Of a stretch of DNA of 64,000 nucleotides, positions 7,630 to 15,916 are shown piece by piece. The DNA comes from Cellulomonas xiejunii (GTDB lineage: Bacteria > Actinomycetota > Actinomycetes > Actinomycetales > Cellulomonadaceae), in the NCBI RefSeq assembly GCF_024508315.1, contig NZ_CP101987.1, positions 2,356,001-2,420,000 on the forward strand. Direction: 5' to 3'. How positions within the stretch are numbered: position 1 is the stretch's first letter; each line of letters opens with the position of its first letter. The position numbers were made by a program, and so were the translations under genes. Under the pieces are notes generated by a model that had not been told where the DNA came from, ran no database searches, and worked only from the letters and a program-made list of their open reading frames with translations.

Positions 7630-9109
7630 CGACGGGCTCGGGCAGTGCCGACTTGTCCGGCTTGCCGCTGGGCGCCAGCGGGACGTGGTCGACGAGGGTC
7701 ACGGTCTGAGGAACCGCGACCGTCCCCAGGGTCGCGGCGACGCGGTCGCGCAGCGCCGCCGCGTCCGGCACCTGCCCGTGGGCCGCGACGACCCACGCGT
7801 GCACCGCCTCACCGGTGAGGTCGTCGGGCCGGGCCGCGACATAGGCTTCCGCGACGGCAGGGTCCAGCTCGAGGACGCGCTCGACGGCGCCGGCGTGCAC
7901 GAGCTGTGCGTCGACGATGACGACGTCGCGCGCGCGGCCCTCGAGATGCACGTACCCGTCGGCATCGACGTGCCCCAGGTCGCGGGTGCGTACCCAGCCG
8001 TCGGCGAACACGCCCGCCGTCTCGCGCGGGTCACCCCAGTAGCCCGACGCCTGCGCGGGCGTGCGCACCCACAGCTCACCGTCGCGCTCGCGGACGTCGA
8101 CGCACGCGGGTGGCCGACCGACGGTGGCGAGCACCGCGGGTGCGGCGAGCATCTCCTCCGGCGCGACCATGGCGATCATCCCCGTCTCGGTCTGCCCGTA
8201 GCCGTGGAAGACGACGGGCCCGAGCACGTCGAGCGCCTCGGTGAGCCGCGCGGGGGCCAGGGGCGAGCCGGACACGAGCAGCGCGCGCAGGGTCGACAGG
8301 TCGGCCGGGTCCTCCCGCTGGGCGCGGACGAGCTGGTGGAGACGCCCGACCGTGATGACGCTCGCGGTCGCGCGGTGCCGCACGATCGCGTCCGGGAAGC
8401 CGGGCGGCCGCGCGGCCACCAGGACGCCGCCCGCGCTCAGGGTGAGGACGGCGTACTCGAGCATGACGTGGCTGCTGAGGGACCCGAACACGAGGTACCG
8501 GTCCAGCCGGGGTGCCAGCGCGGCCACCGCCGGCGGCCACTGCTCGGGGTACGGCGCCCACGCGGCGCTCATCGACGCGTAGGTCTGGACGCACCCCTTC
8601 GGCCGGCCGCTGGTGCCGCTGGTCCAGGTGATCCGCGCGACGTCGGCGGGCTGCCCCGCCGCCACGACCGACGACGCGGGGGGCGACGCCAGCAGCCACG
8701 CCAGGCGCGCCTCGTCGACGACCACCGCGACGTGGGCGCGCGCGAGCACGTCGGTCCGCTGCTCCGGCGCGAGCCCGGGCGGCATCCCGCACACCCGCGC
8801 GCCCACGGTGAAGGCGGCGACCGTCGCGGCGAAGGCCTCGGGCGAGACCCCGAGGTCGAGCGCGACGCCGACGCCCGGGCCGACGCCCGCAGCGCGCAGC
8901 CCGGCGACCACGCGCGCGACCGCGTCCCGCATCTCCCCCGCGTCCACGACCCGGTCGCCGTCCTCGAAGACGGGTCGGCGCGGGTCGCGCGCGAGCAGGT
9001 CGAGCACGGGCTGCGGCCACACCGCGGCGTGCCGCCGATCGGCCGTCACAGCCTCGGTCGTCGCAGCCTCGGCGGTCACGTCGTCGTCCCCTGCGTGGTC
9101 CTGCGCCAT
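7619..9109 (-). CDS. Class I adenylate-forming ligase (acyl/aryl-CoA synthetase-like)
   Basis: Enzymes of this superfamily activate a carboxylic acid as the acyl-AMP and usually pass it to CoA or a carrier thiol. The 496-residue protein shows the P-loop TWTSGTSGRPKG, the A5 motif YGQTETG, the hinge region VRTRDLGHVDADGYVHLEGR and a C-terminal PSGKPDK with the candidate catalytic lysine. The substrate is not determined by these motifs. It is transcribed divergently from a putative tyrosine ammonia-lyase, so p-coumarate or a derivative is a reasonable guess. The ATG at 9109 is preferred over an upstream ATG at 9154, because the longer form would run through an AT-rich operator region. TAGCGT at 9117-9122 (minus strand) then fits a leaderless start. 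Confidence 0.88.
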   Translation of the reverse strand: MAQDHAGDDDVTAEAATTEAVTADRRHAAVWPQPVLDLLARDPRRPVFEDGDRVVDAGEMRDAVARVVAGLRAAGVGPGVGVALDLGVSPEAFAATVAAFTVGARVCGMPPGLAPEQRTDVLARAHVAVVVDEARLAWLLASPPASSVVAAGQPADVARITWTSGTSGRPKGCVQTYASMSAAWAPYPEQWPPAVAALAPRLDRYLVFGSLSSHVMLEYAVLTLSAGGVLVAARPPGFPDAIVRHRATASVITVGRLHQLVRAQREDPADLSTLRALLVSGSPLAPARLTEALDVLGPVVFHGYGQTETGMIAMVAPEEMLAAPAVLATVGRPPACVDVRERDGELWVRTPAQASGYWGDPRETAGVFADGWVRTRDLGHVDADGYVHLEGRARDVVIVDAQLVHAGAVERVLELDPAVAEAYVAARPDDLTGEAVHAWVVAAHGQVPDAAALRDRVAATLGTVAVPQTVTLVDHVPLAPSGKPDKSALPEPVVTA

Positions 9110-9116
9110 GTCGGCG

Positions 9117-9122
9117 ACGCTA
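9117..9122 (-). promoter_or_regulatory. -10 element of the ligase gene, predicted leaderless mRNA
   Basis: On the minus strand TAGCGT is followed by 7 bases and the ATG at 9109. This supports the shorter start of the ligase. Confidence 0.45.
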
Positions 9123-9123
9123 G

Positions 9124-9139
9124 AGTGACTTATCTCACA
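9124..9139. promoter_or_regulatory. CRP/GlxR-like operator between divergent ligase and lyase genes
   Basis: AGTGACTTATCTCACA matches the actinobacterial CRP/GlxR consensus TGTGANNTANNTCACA at every fixed position except the first. Its centre is 41.5 bases upstream of the predicted leaderless start at 9173, the spacing of class II CRP-activated promoters. Relative to the predicted ligase start at 9109 it is centred at -22.5, where binding should hinder RNA polymerase. Binding by a CRP-family protein is inferred; the match and spacing are directly visible. Confidence 0.6.
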
Positions 9140-9159
9140 TAGTTCTGAAATCAACTACC

Positions 9160-9165
9160 TACCGT
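9160..9165 (+). promoter_or_regulatory. -10 element of the lyase operon, predicted leaderless mRNA
   Basis: TACCGT is followed by 7 bases and the ATG at 9173. No Shine-Dalgarno sequence is present. Confidence 0.5.
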
Positions 9166-9172
9166 CGACCTC

Positions 9173-10681
9173 ATGAGCACCCGTGCCGCGCTGAGGACGC
9201 GCGTCGACCTGGCCTCCCCCCTGCGGACCCACGACCTCGTGGCGTCCGCCGGCCCCGTCGACGTGGTGGTCCCGCTCGTGGCACGCGAGCGCACCAGCGC
9301 GGCACGGGCGTTCCTCGACACCGCGGTCGGCGACGACCGCCCGGTCTACGGCCGCACGACAGGGTTCGGCGCCCTGGTCGGGTTCCGTGGCCGGGCGGAC
9401 GGCGCAGACCAGGCCGACAACACGCTCGCGCACCTCGGCGCCGGTCAGGGCCCGGCGCTCCCCGCCGGACTGGTGCGGGCCACGGTGCTGGTCCGCGCCC
9501 GCTCGCTCGCGCAGGGCGCGTCGGGGGTCGGGCCGCACGTGCTCGACGCGCTCGCGGCGATGCTCGGGACCACGTTCGCGCCAGTCGTGCCCCGCTGGGG
9601 GTCGGTGGGCGCCAGCGGAGACCTGGTGCCGCTGGCGGCCGTCGCGGCCGCCCTGCGCGGCGACGGCGAGGCGGACGTCGACGGACGGCGCCTGCCGGCG
9701 CGCGACGCGCTCGCCGCCGCCGGCCTCACTCCCCTCCAGCTCGACGGCCGCGACGCCCTCGCCCTGGTCAACGGCACGTCGCTCACCACCGCCGCGCTGG
9801 CGCTGGCGCTGCAGGGCGTGCGCGAGGTGCACATGGCGCTCGTGAGACTGACGTGCCTGCTCACGGACCTGCTCGGCTGTGACGGGCAGTTCACCGACGC
9901 CGACCTGCTGGACCGGTACGCCCACCCGGGCGCGGCCGTCGTCGGGGCCCGCATGCGTGCGCTCCTCACGGGGCTCGTCCCGTCGGGCACCCGCGCGCTG
10001 CAGGAGCCCTACTCGATCCGCTGCACGCCGCAGCTGCTCGGCGCCGCGCACGACGCCCTGCGCTACGTCGAGGACGTCGTCACCGCCGACCTCGCCGGAG
10101 TCAGCGACAACCCGCTGCTGTTCCCCGACCACGACAAGGTCGTCCACGGCGGCAACTTCTTCGGCCAGCCGGCGGCGTTCGCGTCCGACCTGCTCGCGCT
10201 CGTGGCCGCACAGCTCGGCAACCTCGCCGAACGCCAGCTCGACCTGCTCGTCGACCCGGTCCGCAACGGCGGCCTGCCGCCGATGCTCGCGGCGGGTCCC
10301 GGCCTCCAGCACGGGCTGCAGGGGGTGCAGCTCGCGTCGACCGCCCTGGTCGCCGAGCTCCGCCGCGACGCGACCCCCGCGAGCATGCAGTCGCTGTCGA
10401 CCAACCTGCGGACGCAGGACGTCGTGCCGTTCGGCACCCAGGCGGCGCTGCGCTCGCTCGACGGCGTCACGGTGCTCCGGCTCCTCGTCGGGTCGCTCGC
10501 CCTGGGGCTGCGTCAGGCGGCGCACGTCGGTGCGCGACGCCCCACCGCGCCCGCGTCCCGCGCGCTGCTGTCCGCGCTCGGCGCCGCCGTGCGTCCCGTC
10601 GACCCCGACCGACCGCTCGAGCAGGACGTGCGCGCGTGCGCGCACGTCGTCCTCACCGACCACCCGGAGGACCAGCCATGA
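9173..10681 (+). CDS. Aromatic amino acid ammonia-lyase (MIO family), probably tyrosine-selective
   Basis: This enzyme eliminates ammonia from an aromatic amino acid through the self-formed MIO electrophile. The MIO tripeptide is A147-S148-G149 in GASGDLVPLA. The catalytic tyrosine is in VYGRTTGFG and the carboxylate-binding arginine in YSIRCTPQLLG. The selectivity pair aligned with His89-Leu90 of Rhodobacter TAL is H87-L88 (LAHLGAG), which points to tyrosine rather than histidine (Ser-His) or phenylalanine (Phe-Leu). p-Coumarate would be the product, although tyrosine 2,3-aminomutases share the same pocket. The length of 502 residues is normal for HAL/TAL. There are no hut genes nearby. It is the first gene of a five-gene operon, and its TGA overlaps the next ATG. 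Confidence 0.9.
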   Translation: MSTRAALRTRVDLASPLRTHDLVASAGPVDVVVPLVARERTSAARAFLDTAVGDDRPVYGRTTGFGALVGFRGRADGADQADNTLAHLGAGQGPALPAGLVRATVLVRARSLAQGASGVGPHVLDALAAMLGTTFAPVVPRWGSVGASGDLVPLAAVAAALRGDGEADVDGRRLPARDALAAAGLTPLQLDGRDALALVNGTSLTTAALALALQGVREVHMALVRLTCLLTDLLGCDGQFTDADLLDRYAHPGAAVVGARMRALLTGLVPSGTRALQEPYSIRCTPQLLGAAHDALRYVEDVVTADLAGVSDNPLLFPDHDKVVHGGNFFGQPAAFASDLLALVAAQLGNLAERQLDLLVDPVRNGGLPPMLAAGPGLQHGLQGVQLASTALVAELRRDATPASMQSLSTNLRTQDVVPFGTQAALRSLDGVTVLRLLVGSLALGLRQAAHVGARRPTAPASRALLSALGAAVRPVDPDRPLEQDVRACAHVVLTDHPEDQP

Positions 10682-12231
10682 CCCTCGACCACCTCGTCAT
10701 CGGGGCCGGACCTGCCGGCCTGCAGCTCGGCGCGCTCCTGGAGGCCGACGGCCGCCGCGACTACCTCGTCGTCGACCGCGCCGACGTCCCGGGCTCGTTC
10801 TTCACGCGCTACCCGCGCCACCGCCGGCTCATCTCGATCAACAAGCCGCGCACCGGCAGCGACGACCCCGAGCTCAACCTGCGGCTCGACTGGAACTCTC
10901 TGCTGAGCGACGACCCGGACCTGCGGTTCACGCGCTACACCGACCGGTACTTCCCGGACGCCGACGTCATGGTGCAGTACCTCGCCGACTTCGCCGAGCG
11001 CTCGAAGGTGCGCGTGCGGTACGGGGCGCCGGTGACCCGCGTGTCGCGCCCCGACGACCTGTTCGAGGTGCAGGTCGGCGCCGACACCCTGACGGCGCGC
11101 TCGGTCGTCGTCGCCACCGGGGTGAGCCGGCTGCACCGCCCGCCGATCCCCGGGTTCGAGCTCGTCGAGGGCTACGACACCATGTCCGTCGACCCGCAGG
11201 ACTACCTCGACCAGCGTGTGCTCATCATCGGCAAGGGGAACTCGGCGTTCGAGACCGCCGACGCCCTCATGGAGACGACGACCGTCATCCACGTCGCGGG
11301 GCCCGACTCGGTGCGCCTGGCATGGCGGACGCACTACGTGGGGCACCTGCGCGCGGTGAACAACAACTTCCTCGACACGTACCAGCTCAAGTCCGCGAAC
11401 GCCGTGCTCGACGGCACGGTCGAGCGGATCGAGCGTGACGCCGAGGGCCTCGCGGTGACGTTCCGCTTCGCGCGCGCGGACGAGACCCGCGTGCTGCACT
11501 ACGACCGGGTCCTGGGATGCACGGGGTTCGCGTTCGACCCCACGGTGTTCGACGACACCTGCCGACCTTCGCTCGCGATCGGGGGCCGCTTCCCCGCGCA
11601 GACCGACGAGTGGGAGTCCGTCGACGTGCCCGGTCTGTTCTTCGCCGGGACGCTGAGCCAGCAGCGCGACTTCAAGCACTCGACCAACGGGTTCGTGCAC
11701 GGCTTCCGGTACGCCGTGCGGGCGCTGCACCGCGTCCTCGAGCGCCGGTACGGCGGCGAGCCGTGGCCGTCGACGCCCGTGGACGCGACCCCCGCGGCGA
11801 TCACGGCGGCCGTGGTCGAACGCATCAACCGCACGTCGGCGCTGTGGCAGCAGTTCGGGGTGCTGGCGGACGTGGTCGCCGTGACGGACGGTGCAGCGCG
11901 GTACCACGAGGAGGTCCCCGTCGCCTACCACTCCCGCGTGGGCGTGGGACCGGACGGTCACGACGACGACGCGTTCGTCGTCACGCTCGAGTACGGGCCG
12001 GACCACGACAAGGTCGACCCGTTCGACATCGGCGTGCAGCGCGTCGCCCAGGACACGCCGGGGGTCGCGCACGACGCGGCCTACCTGCACCCGGTCGTCC
12101 GGCACCACCGCCGCGGCGAGCTCCTCGCGACCCACCACCTCGCGGAGAACCTCGAGAACCGGTGGGACCGCCCCGACGCCCACGTCGCCCCCCTGGAGGC
12201 GTTCGTGGCCGGTGCGCTCGCGGGGCGCTGA
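10678..12231 (+). CDS. FAD/NAD(P)-dependent oxidoreductase, FOXRED2-like
   Basis: The 517-residue product is a two-dinucleotide flavoprotein. The N-terminal FAD-binding motif reads VIGAGPAGLQLG, the second Rossmann motif near residue 180 is IIGKGNSAFETAD, and LGCTGFAFDP near residue 280 is the usual ATG-like flavin contact. The region SFFTRYPRHRRLISINK resembles the eukaryotic FOXRED2 family. A C-terminal region of about 150 residues is acidic and not recognisable as a known domain. It lacks a clear Baeyer-Villiger signature. GGAGG lies 7 bases before the ATG, which overlaps the lyase stop. Whether it hydroxylates a small molecule or reduces a thiol or flavin partner cannot be told. Confidence 0.82.
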   Translation: MTLDHLVIGAGPAGLQLGALLEADGRRDYLVVDRADVPGSFFTRYPRHRRLISINKPRTGSDDPELNLRLDWNSLLSDDPDLRFTRYTDRYFPDADVMVQYLADFAERSKVRVRYGAPVTRVSRPDDLFEVQVGADTLTARSVVVATGVSRLHRPPIPGFELVEGYDTMSVDPQDYLDQRVLIIGKGNSAFETADALMETTTVIHVAGPDSVRLAWRTHYVGHLRAVNNNFLDTYQLKSANAVLDGTVERIERDAEGLAVTFRFARADETRVLHYDRVLGCTGFAFDPTVFDDTCRPSLAIGGRFPAQTDEWESVDVPGLFFAGTLSQQRDFKHSTNGFVHGFRYAVRALHRVLERRYGGEPWPSTPVDATPAAITAAVVERINRTSALWQQFGVLADVVAVTDGAARYHEEVPVAYHSRVGVGPDGHDDDAFVVTLEYGPDHDKVDPFDIGVQRVAQDTPGVAHDAAYLHPVVRHHRRGELLATHHLAENLENRWDRPDAHVAPLEAFVAGALAGR

Positions 12232-12232
12232 C

Positions 12233-13273
12233 GTGGTCCCGGGCGGCCGGGCGCGCGAGGTCGAGCGCGGGGCGCGTGACGTCCTGGACCCGGTGCACTT
12301 CGACTACCTGGCCGGCGGCGCGGGCGACGAGCGCACGCTCACGGGCAACGAGGACGCGTTCGCACGCCGCCGGCTCGTCCCGCGCGTCCTGCGCGGCCCG
12401 GGTCCGGTCGACCTGTCGACCGACCTGCCGGGCGTGCGGCTGGCGGCGCCCGTCGTCGTCGCACCGACCGCGTTCCACCGGCTCGCGCACCGTGACGGCG
12501 AGGCCGCGACGGCGGCAGGTGTCGCGGCGGCGGGCGGTCTGCTGACCGTCAGCACGATGGCGACGACCGCGGTCGAGGGGATCGCCGCCACCGGCGCCGC
12601 CCTGTGGTTCCAGCTGTACGTGCAGCCGGACCGCGCGTTCACGGCGGCCCTGGTCGCGCGCGCCGAGGCGGCGGGGTGCCGCGCCCTCGTGCTGACGGTC
12701 GACTCACCGGTCCGCGGCCGCCACGGGCGCGACGAGCGGCACGGGTTCACCGAGCTGCCCCCCGGTGTCGTGTGCGAGAACCTGCGCGCGGCGGACGGAC
12801 GTGTGCGGGACCTCGTCGTCGACCCGGACCTCGGCTGGGACGCTGTCGCCTGGTTGCGCGGCAGGACGACGCTGCCCGTCCTGGTCAAGGGCGTGCTGCA
12901 CCCCGCCGACGCGCGCCTGGCCGTCGAGCACGGCGTGGACGGGATCGTCGTGTCGAACCACGGCGGCCGCCAGCTCGACGGTGCCGTGAGCACGCTCGAC
13001 GCCCTGCCCGCAGTCGTCGAGGCCGTCGCCGGACGCGTCCCGGTGCTGCTGGACGGCGGTGTGCGCAGCGGCGTCGACGCGCTCGTCGCGCTCGCCCTGG
13101 GCGCCGACGCCGTCATGCTGGGCCGTCCCGTGCTGTGGGGGCTCGCGCTGGGCGGTGCCGACGGTGTGCGCGCCGTGCTCGAGGACCTCACGGACGAGCT
13201 GGCGCACGCCATGGCCCTGGTCGGCGCCCACCGTCCGGCGGACCTGACGCCCGACCTGGTGACGGTCCCGTGA
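12233..13273 (+). CDS. FMN-dependent alpha-hydroxy acid oxidase/dehydrogenase
   Basis: Members of this family oxidise L-2-hydroxy acids to 2-oxo acids with FMN; mandelate, lactate and glycolate are typical substrates. The 346-residue TIM barrel has the expected active-site set: Tyr in HFDYLAGGAGDE, Tyr in WFQLYV, Lys219 in VLVKG, and the catalytic His243 with Arg246 in SNHGGRQLDG. The phosphate-binding GADAVMLGRP is near the C-terminus. It starts at GTG one base after the previous stop and its TGA overlaps the next GTG. Within this operon a 4-hydroxymandelate oxidase-like role on an aromatic hydroxy acid is plausible but unproven. Confidence 0.88.
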   Translation: MVPGGRAREVERGARDVLDPVHFDYLAGGAGDERTLTGNEDAFARRRLVPRVLRGPGPVDLSTDLPGVRLAAPVVVAPTAFHRLAHRDGEAATAAGVAAAGGLLTVSTMATTAVEGIAATGAALWFQLYVQPDRAFTAALVARAEAAGCRALVLTVDSPVRGRHGRDERHGFTELPPGVVCENLRAADGRVRDLVVDPDLGWDAVAWLRGRTTLPVLVKGVLHPADARLAVEHGVDGIVVSNHGGRQLDGAVSTLDALPAVVEAVAGRVPVLLDGGVRSGVDALVALALGADAVMLGRPVLWGLALGGADGVRAVLEDLTDELAHAMALVGAHRPADLTPDLVTVP

Positions 13274-14607
13274 GCCCCGTCGTCGCGGGCGTCGCCGTGG
13301 CCCTCGTGGCGGCGTGGACCCTGCCGCGCTGGCTGCCGCGGGCCGTCGTTCGGCTGCGGGAGCGCGTGTTCACCTGGGTCAACGGCACCGAGGGCATCCC
13401 CGTGCCGGGCCCGACCGTCGGCTCCGAGCACTTCGAGCGGGTGTACTCGCACCCGGCCGCCGACGGCCGCAGCGCGGGCGCGGGGCTGTCCGACCTCTTC
13501 TGGTACTGGCTGGCGCCGGGGCCGCACATGCACCAGGAGCACCTCGAACCGGGTGAGCGGTACCGAACGGTCGCCCGCACGACCCGCCAGGTCCTGGCCG
13601 TGCGGCACGCGCGCAGCGACGAGCTCGCAACGGCCGCTGCACGACGTGCGCTCGACGCCCTGCCCGCCGACCGCGCGACCTGGGTCCGGCTGCGCGACCT
13701 GCTCATGCCGGTCTGGGCGGAGGTGTACTACGAGCTCGTGTTCGACGAGCCGTGCCCGCCCGACGCGCGCGACCTGGTCGTGGCGAACGCCGACGACGTC
13801 GTCACCGCCCTCAAGGGCACGGGGCTGCGGCACATGGACCGCCGTGACCGGCTGACGCGCTACCTGCGCCGCCGCGTCGAGGACGGGACGTGCCCGGTGG
13901 TGCTGCCCCCACCGTTCACGGCGCAGGAGACGGCCTGGTACCTGCAGGGCGCCTTCTTCAACACCGCGGTCGTGCAGATGTCCGAGGCCGCCGCGCACGT
14001 CCTGCTGTGCGCGGGCGCGTACGGCCGGGCACGCGGCCAGGTGGACGACGACGACGCCCTGGACCGGATCGTCGACGAGACGTTGCGCGTGCACCCGCTG
14101 TTCGGCGTCGCGCACCGCATCACGTCGGCACCGATCGTCGTCGACGACGACGTCACGCTGCCCACGGGCTCGGTGCTGCTGTTCAACTACCTCGCGTACC
14201 AGCGCACGGGGGCCGCCGCCGACGACGTGTTCGACCCCGAGCGGTGGCGCACGCTGCGGCACCACGACGCGCACTTCATCCCCTTCGGCGTGACCGCCAA
14301 CCGGGCGTGCCCCGCGCGGGGCTCCGCCCCCGTCATGCTGCGCGCCGTGCTGCGTGAGGTCCTGCGGCGGTACGACGTGACGTCGACCGGCGCCCACACG
14401 CGGTCGATGCCGAACCGTGGCCCGGCGTACCTCACGCCCGTCGGCGTCCCCGGTCCCGGGGACGCCCGCCTGGCGGCGATGCGGCTGGGCGACCGGTGGG
14501 CCGACGTGGGCCGGTCGGTGCAGCAGCTCGTCCTGGGCACCGCGATGGTGCTCCACGCCCGGCACCTGAAGCCCTGCACCACCTACGTCACGGAGGTCCG
14601 CGCATGA
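13270..14607 (+). CDS. Membrane-anchored cytochrome P450
   Basis: The 445-residue protein starts with a hydrophobic segment (residues 1-20), unusual for a bacterial P450, and then a P450 fold. The K-helix ExxR is E270-T-L-R273, and the haem cysteine is C347 in PFGVTANRACPARG. The I-helix segment reads GAFFNTAVVQ, with N231-T232 where most P450s have an acid and threonine, and Phe229 at the usual glycine. This suggests altered oxygen activation, or an isomerase- or peroxygenase-like role. No ferredoxin or reductase gene lies nearby. It overlaps both neighbours (GTGA and ATGA). Assignment to the superfamily is secure, and the reaction is unknown. Confidence 0.88.
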   Translation: MSPVVAGVAVALVAAWTLPRWLPRAVVRLRERVFTWVNGTEGIPVPGPTVGSEHFERVYSHPAADGRSAGAGLSDLFWYWLAPGPHMHQEHLEPGERYRTVARTTRQVLAVRHARSDELATAAARRALDALPADRATWVRLRDLLMPVWAEVYYELVFDEPCPPDARDLVVANADDVVTALKGTGLRHMDRRDRLTRYLRRRVEDGTCPVVLPPPFTAQETAWYLQGAFFNTAVVQMSEAAAHVLLCAGAYGRARGQVDDDDALDRIVDETLRVHPLFGVAHRITSAPIVVDDDVTLPTGSVLLFNYLAYQRTGAAADDVFDPERWRTLRHHDAHFIPFGVTANRACPARGSAPVMLRAVLREVLRRYDVTSTGAHTRSMPNRGPAYLTPVGVPGPGDARLAAMRLGDRWADVGRSVQQLVLGTAMVLHARHLKPCTTYVTEVRA

Positions 14608-15869
14608 CACCGGTCGAGCTCGCGCCGCGCTTCTTCCTCGCGGTCGTCGTCATCCTGCTGGTCTGCCGTGGTGTGTCGTCGCTGATGGGCCGCGTGGGCC
14701 AACCACCGGTCGTGGGCGAGATGGTCGCCGGCGTCCTGCTGGGCCCCTCGCTGCTGGGGCTGCTGCTGCCGGGGGCCCAGGAAGGGCTGTTCCCCGCCGA
14801 CCTGCGTCCGGTGCTGTACGTCGTCGGGCAGATCGGCCTCGTGCTCCTGATGTTCCACGCCGGCTTCGCGTTCAGCACGCACAGCACCGGCGGGCTCGCC
14901 CGCACGGCGGCGGCCGTGTCGCTCGCCGGCGTGACCGCGCCCCTGGTGCTGGGGGTGGGCCTCGTCCTCGTCGCGGCGAACCACGTGCCGCTGGCGCCCG
15001 ACGGCGTGCCGGTGGGCGTGGTAGCGGCTTTCGTGGGCGTGGCCCTGGCCATCACCGCGTTCCCGATGCTCGCCCGCATCATCACCGAGCGCGGGCAGGC
15101 GGGCACCCGGCACGGGTCGATCGCCCTGGCGAGCGGTGCCGTGGACGACGTCGTCGCGTGGGTGCTGCTGGCCGTCGTCCTGGCCGTCGCGACGGGGAGC
15201 CCGGGGCCGGCAGTGGTCACGGTCGCCGGTGCCGCGGTGTTCGTCGCGCTCGTGTGGTTCGTGGCCCGCCCCGGCATGCTGCGGCTCATGTCGAGCACCC
15301 GCGTCGACGACCCGGCGCGCCTGCTCGGCACGGTCGCGGTCCTGTTCGCTGCTGCGTGGTTCACCGACGAGATCGGTCTGTACGCGGTGTTCGGCGCCTT
15401 CGCTCTGGGCCTGGCGCTTCCGCGCGTCCCGGCGTCGGAGCGCGTCGTCGGGGCGCTCACGCCCGTCACCGCGGTGCTCGTGCCGCTGTTCTTCACGTAC
15501 TCGGGCCTGAACACCCAGTTCGGGCTGTTCACCGAGCCGTCCGTACTGCTGTTCGCGATCGCGTGCGTGGTGGTGGCGATCGCGGGCAAGTTCGGGGCCT
15601 GCTGGTTCGCGGCGCGGCGCCGCGGGGAGCCTCAGGGTGTGGCGCTGCGGGTGGCGTCGCTGATGAACGCGCGTGGGCTCATGCAGCTGATCGCCCTGAA
15701 CATCGGGCTCGAGGCGGGGATCGTCGGGCCGGCACTGTTCACGGTGCTCGTCCTCGTCGCCCTCGTGACGACGATCATGACGAGCCCGCTGCTGTCGTGG
15801 GTCGAGCGACGTCACGCCCTCACCGAACCGGAACCGGCCCCCGTGGCGCACGTTCGGGCGACTCTATGA
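14604..15869 (+). CDS. Cation/proton antiporter (CPA2 / KefB-type)
   Basis: The 421-residue polytopic protein has about twelve hydrophobic segments and the pattern of monovalent cation:proton antiporters: GQPPVVGEMVAGVLLGPSLL near the N-terminus, GVALAITAFPMLARII, and ASGAVDDVVAWVLLA with the paired acidic ion-binding residues. A later segment, ASLMNARGLMQLIALNIGL, is also typical. There is no C-terminal TrkA-N domain. It is the last gene of the lyase-P450 operon by ATGA overlap. Such antiporters recur in natural product clusters, where they may give resistance, export or pH homeostasis. The cation is not predictable. Confidence 0.87.
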   Translation: MTPVELAPRFFLAVVVILLVCRGVSSLMGRVGQPPVVGEMVAGVLLGPSLLGLLLPGAQEGLFPADLRPVLYVVGQIGLVLLMFHAGFAFSTHSTGGLARTAAAVSLAGVTAPLVLGVGLVLVAANHVPLAPDGVPVGVVAAFVGVALAITAFPMLARIITERGQAGTRHGSIALASGAVDDVVAWVLLAVVLAVATGSPGPAVVTVAGAAVFVALVWFVARPGMLRLMSSTRVDDPARLLGTVAVLFAAAWFTDEIGLYAVFGAFALGLALPRVPASERVVGALTPVTAVLVPLFFTYSGLNTQFGLFTEPSVLLFAIACVVVAIAGKFGACWFAARRRGEPQGVALRVASLMNARGLMQLIALNIGLEAGIVGPALFTVLVLVALVTTIMTSPLLSWVERRHALTEPEPAPVAHVRATL

Positions 15870-15878
15870 CGAGACAGG

Positions 15879-15894
15879 TGTTACTGAAGTCACA
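15879..15894. promoter_or_regulatory. Second CRP/GlxR-like site, upstream of the response regulator
   Basis: TGTTACTGAAGTCACA agrees with TGTGANNTANNTCACA at 10 of 12 fixed positions, with an intact TCACA half. It is centred about 30 bases before the response-regulator start. It lies in a relatively AT-rich 47-base gap after the antiporter gene. Weaker than the site at 9124. Confidence 0.35.
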
Positions 15895-15916
15895 TGAGGT
15901 GTGCGATGGTCAGGAC

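Noticed and set aside
9110..9154. ATG at 9154 as start of the ligase gene
   Set aside because: It would place an AT-rich region and a near-perfect CRP-like palindrome inside the coding sequence, and the added residues lack family similarity.
9173..10681. Annotation of the lyase as histidase (hutH)
   Set aside because: The selectivity pair is His-Leu, not Ser-His, no other hut genes are nearby, and the operon context is oxidative.
15866..15916. In-frame ATG overlapping the antiporter stop, giving a response regulator 17 residues longer
   Set aside because: The extra codons include TTA, AGA and GAT, unlike coding sequence here, and the receiver domain begins only after 15917. The gap looks like promoter DNA.
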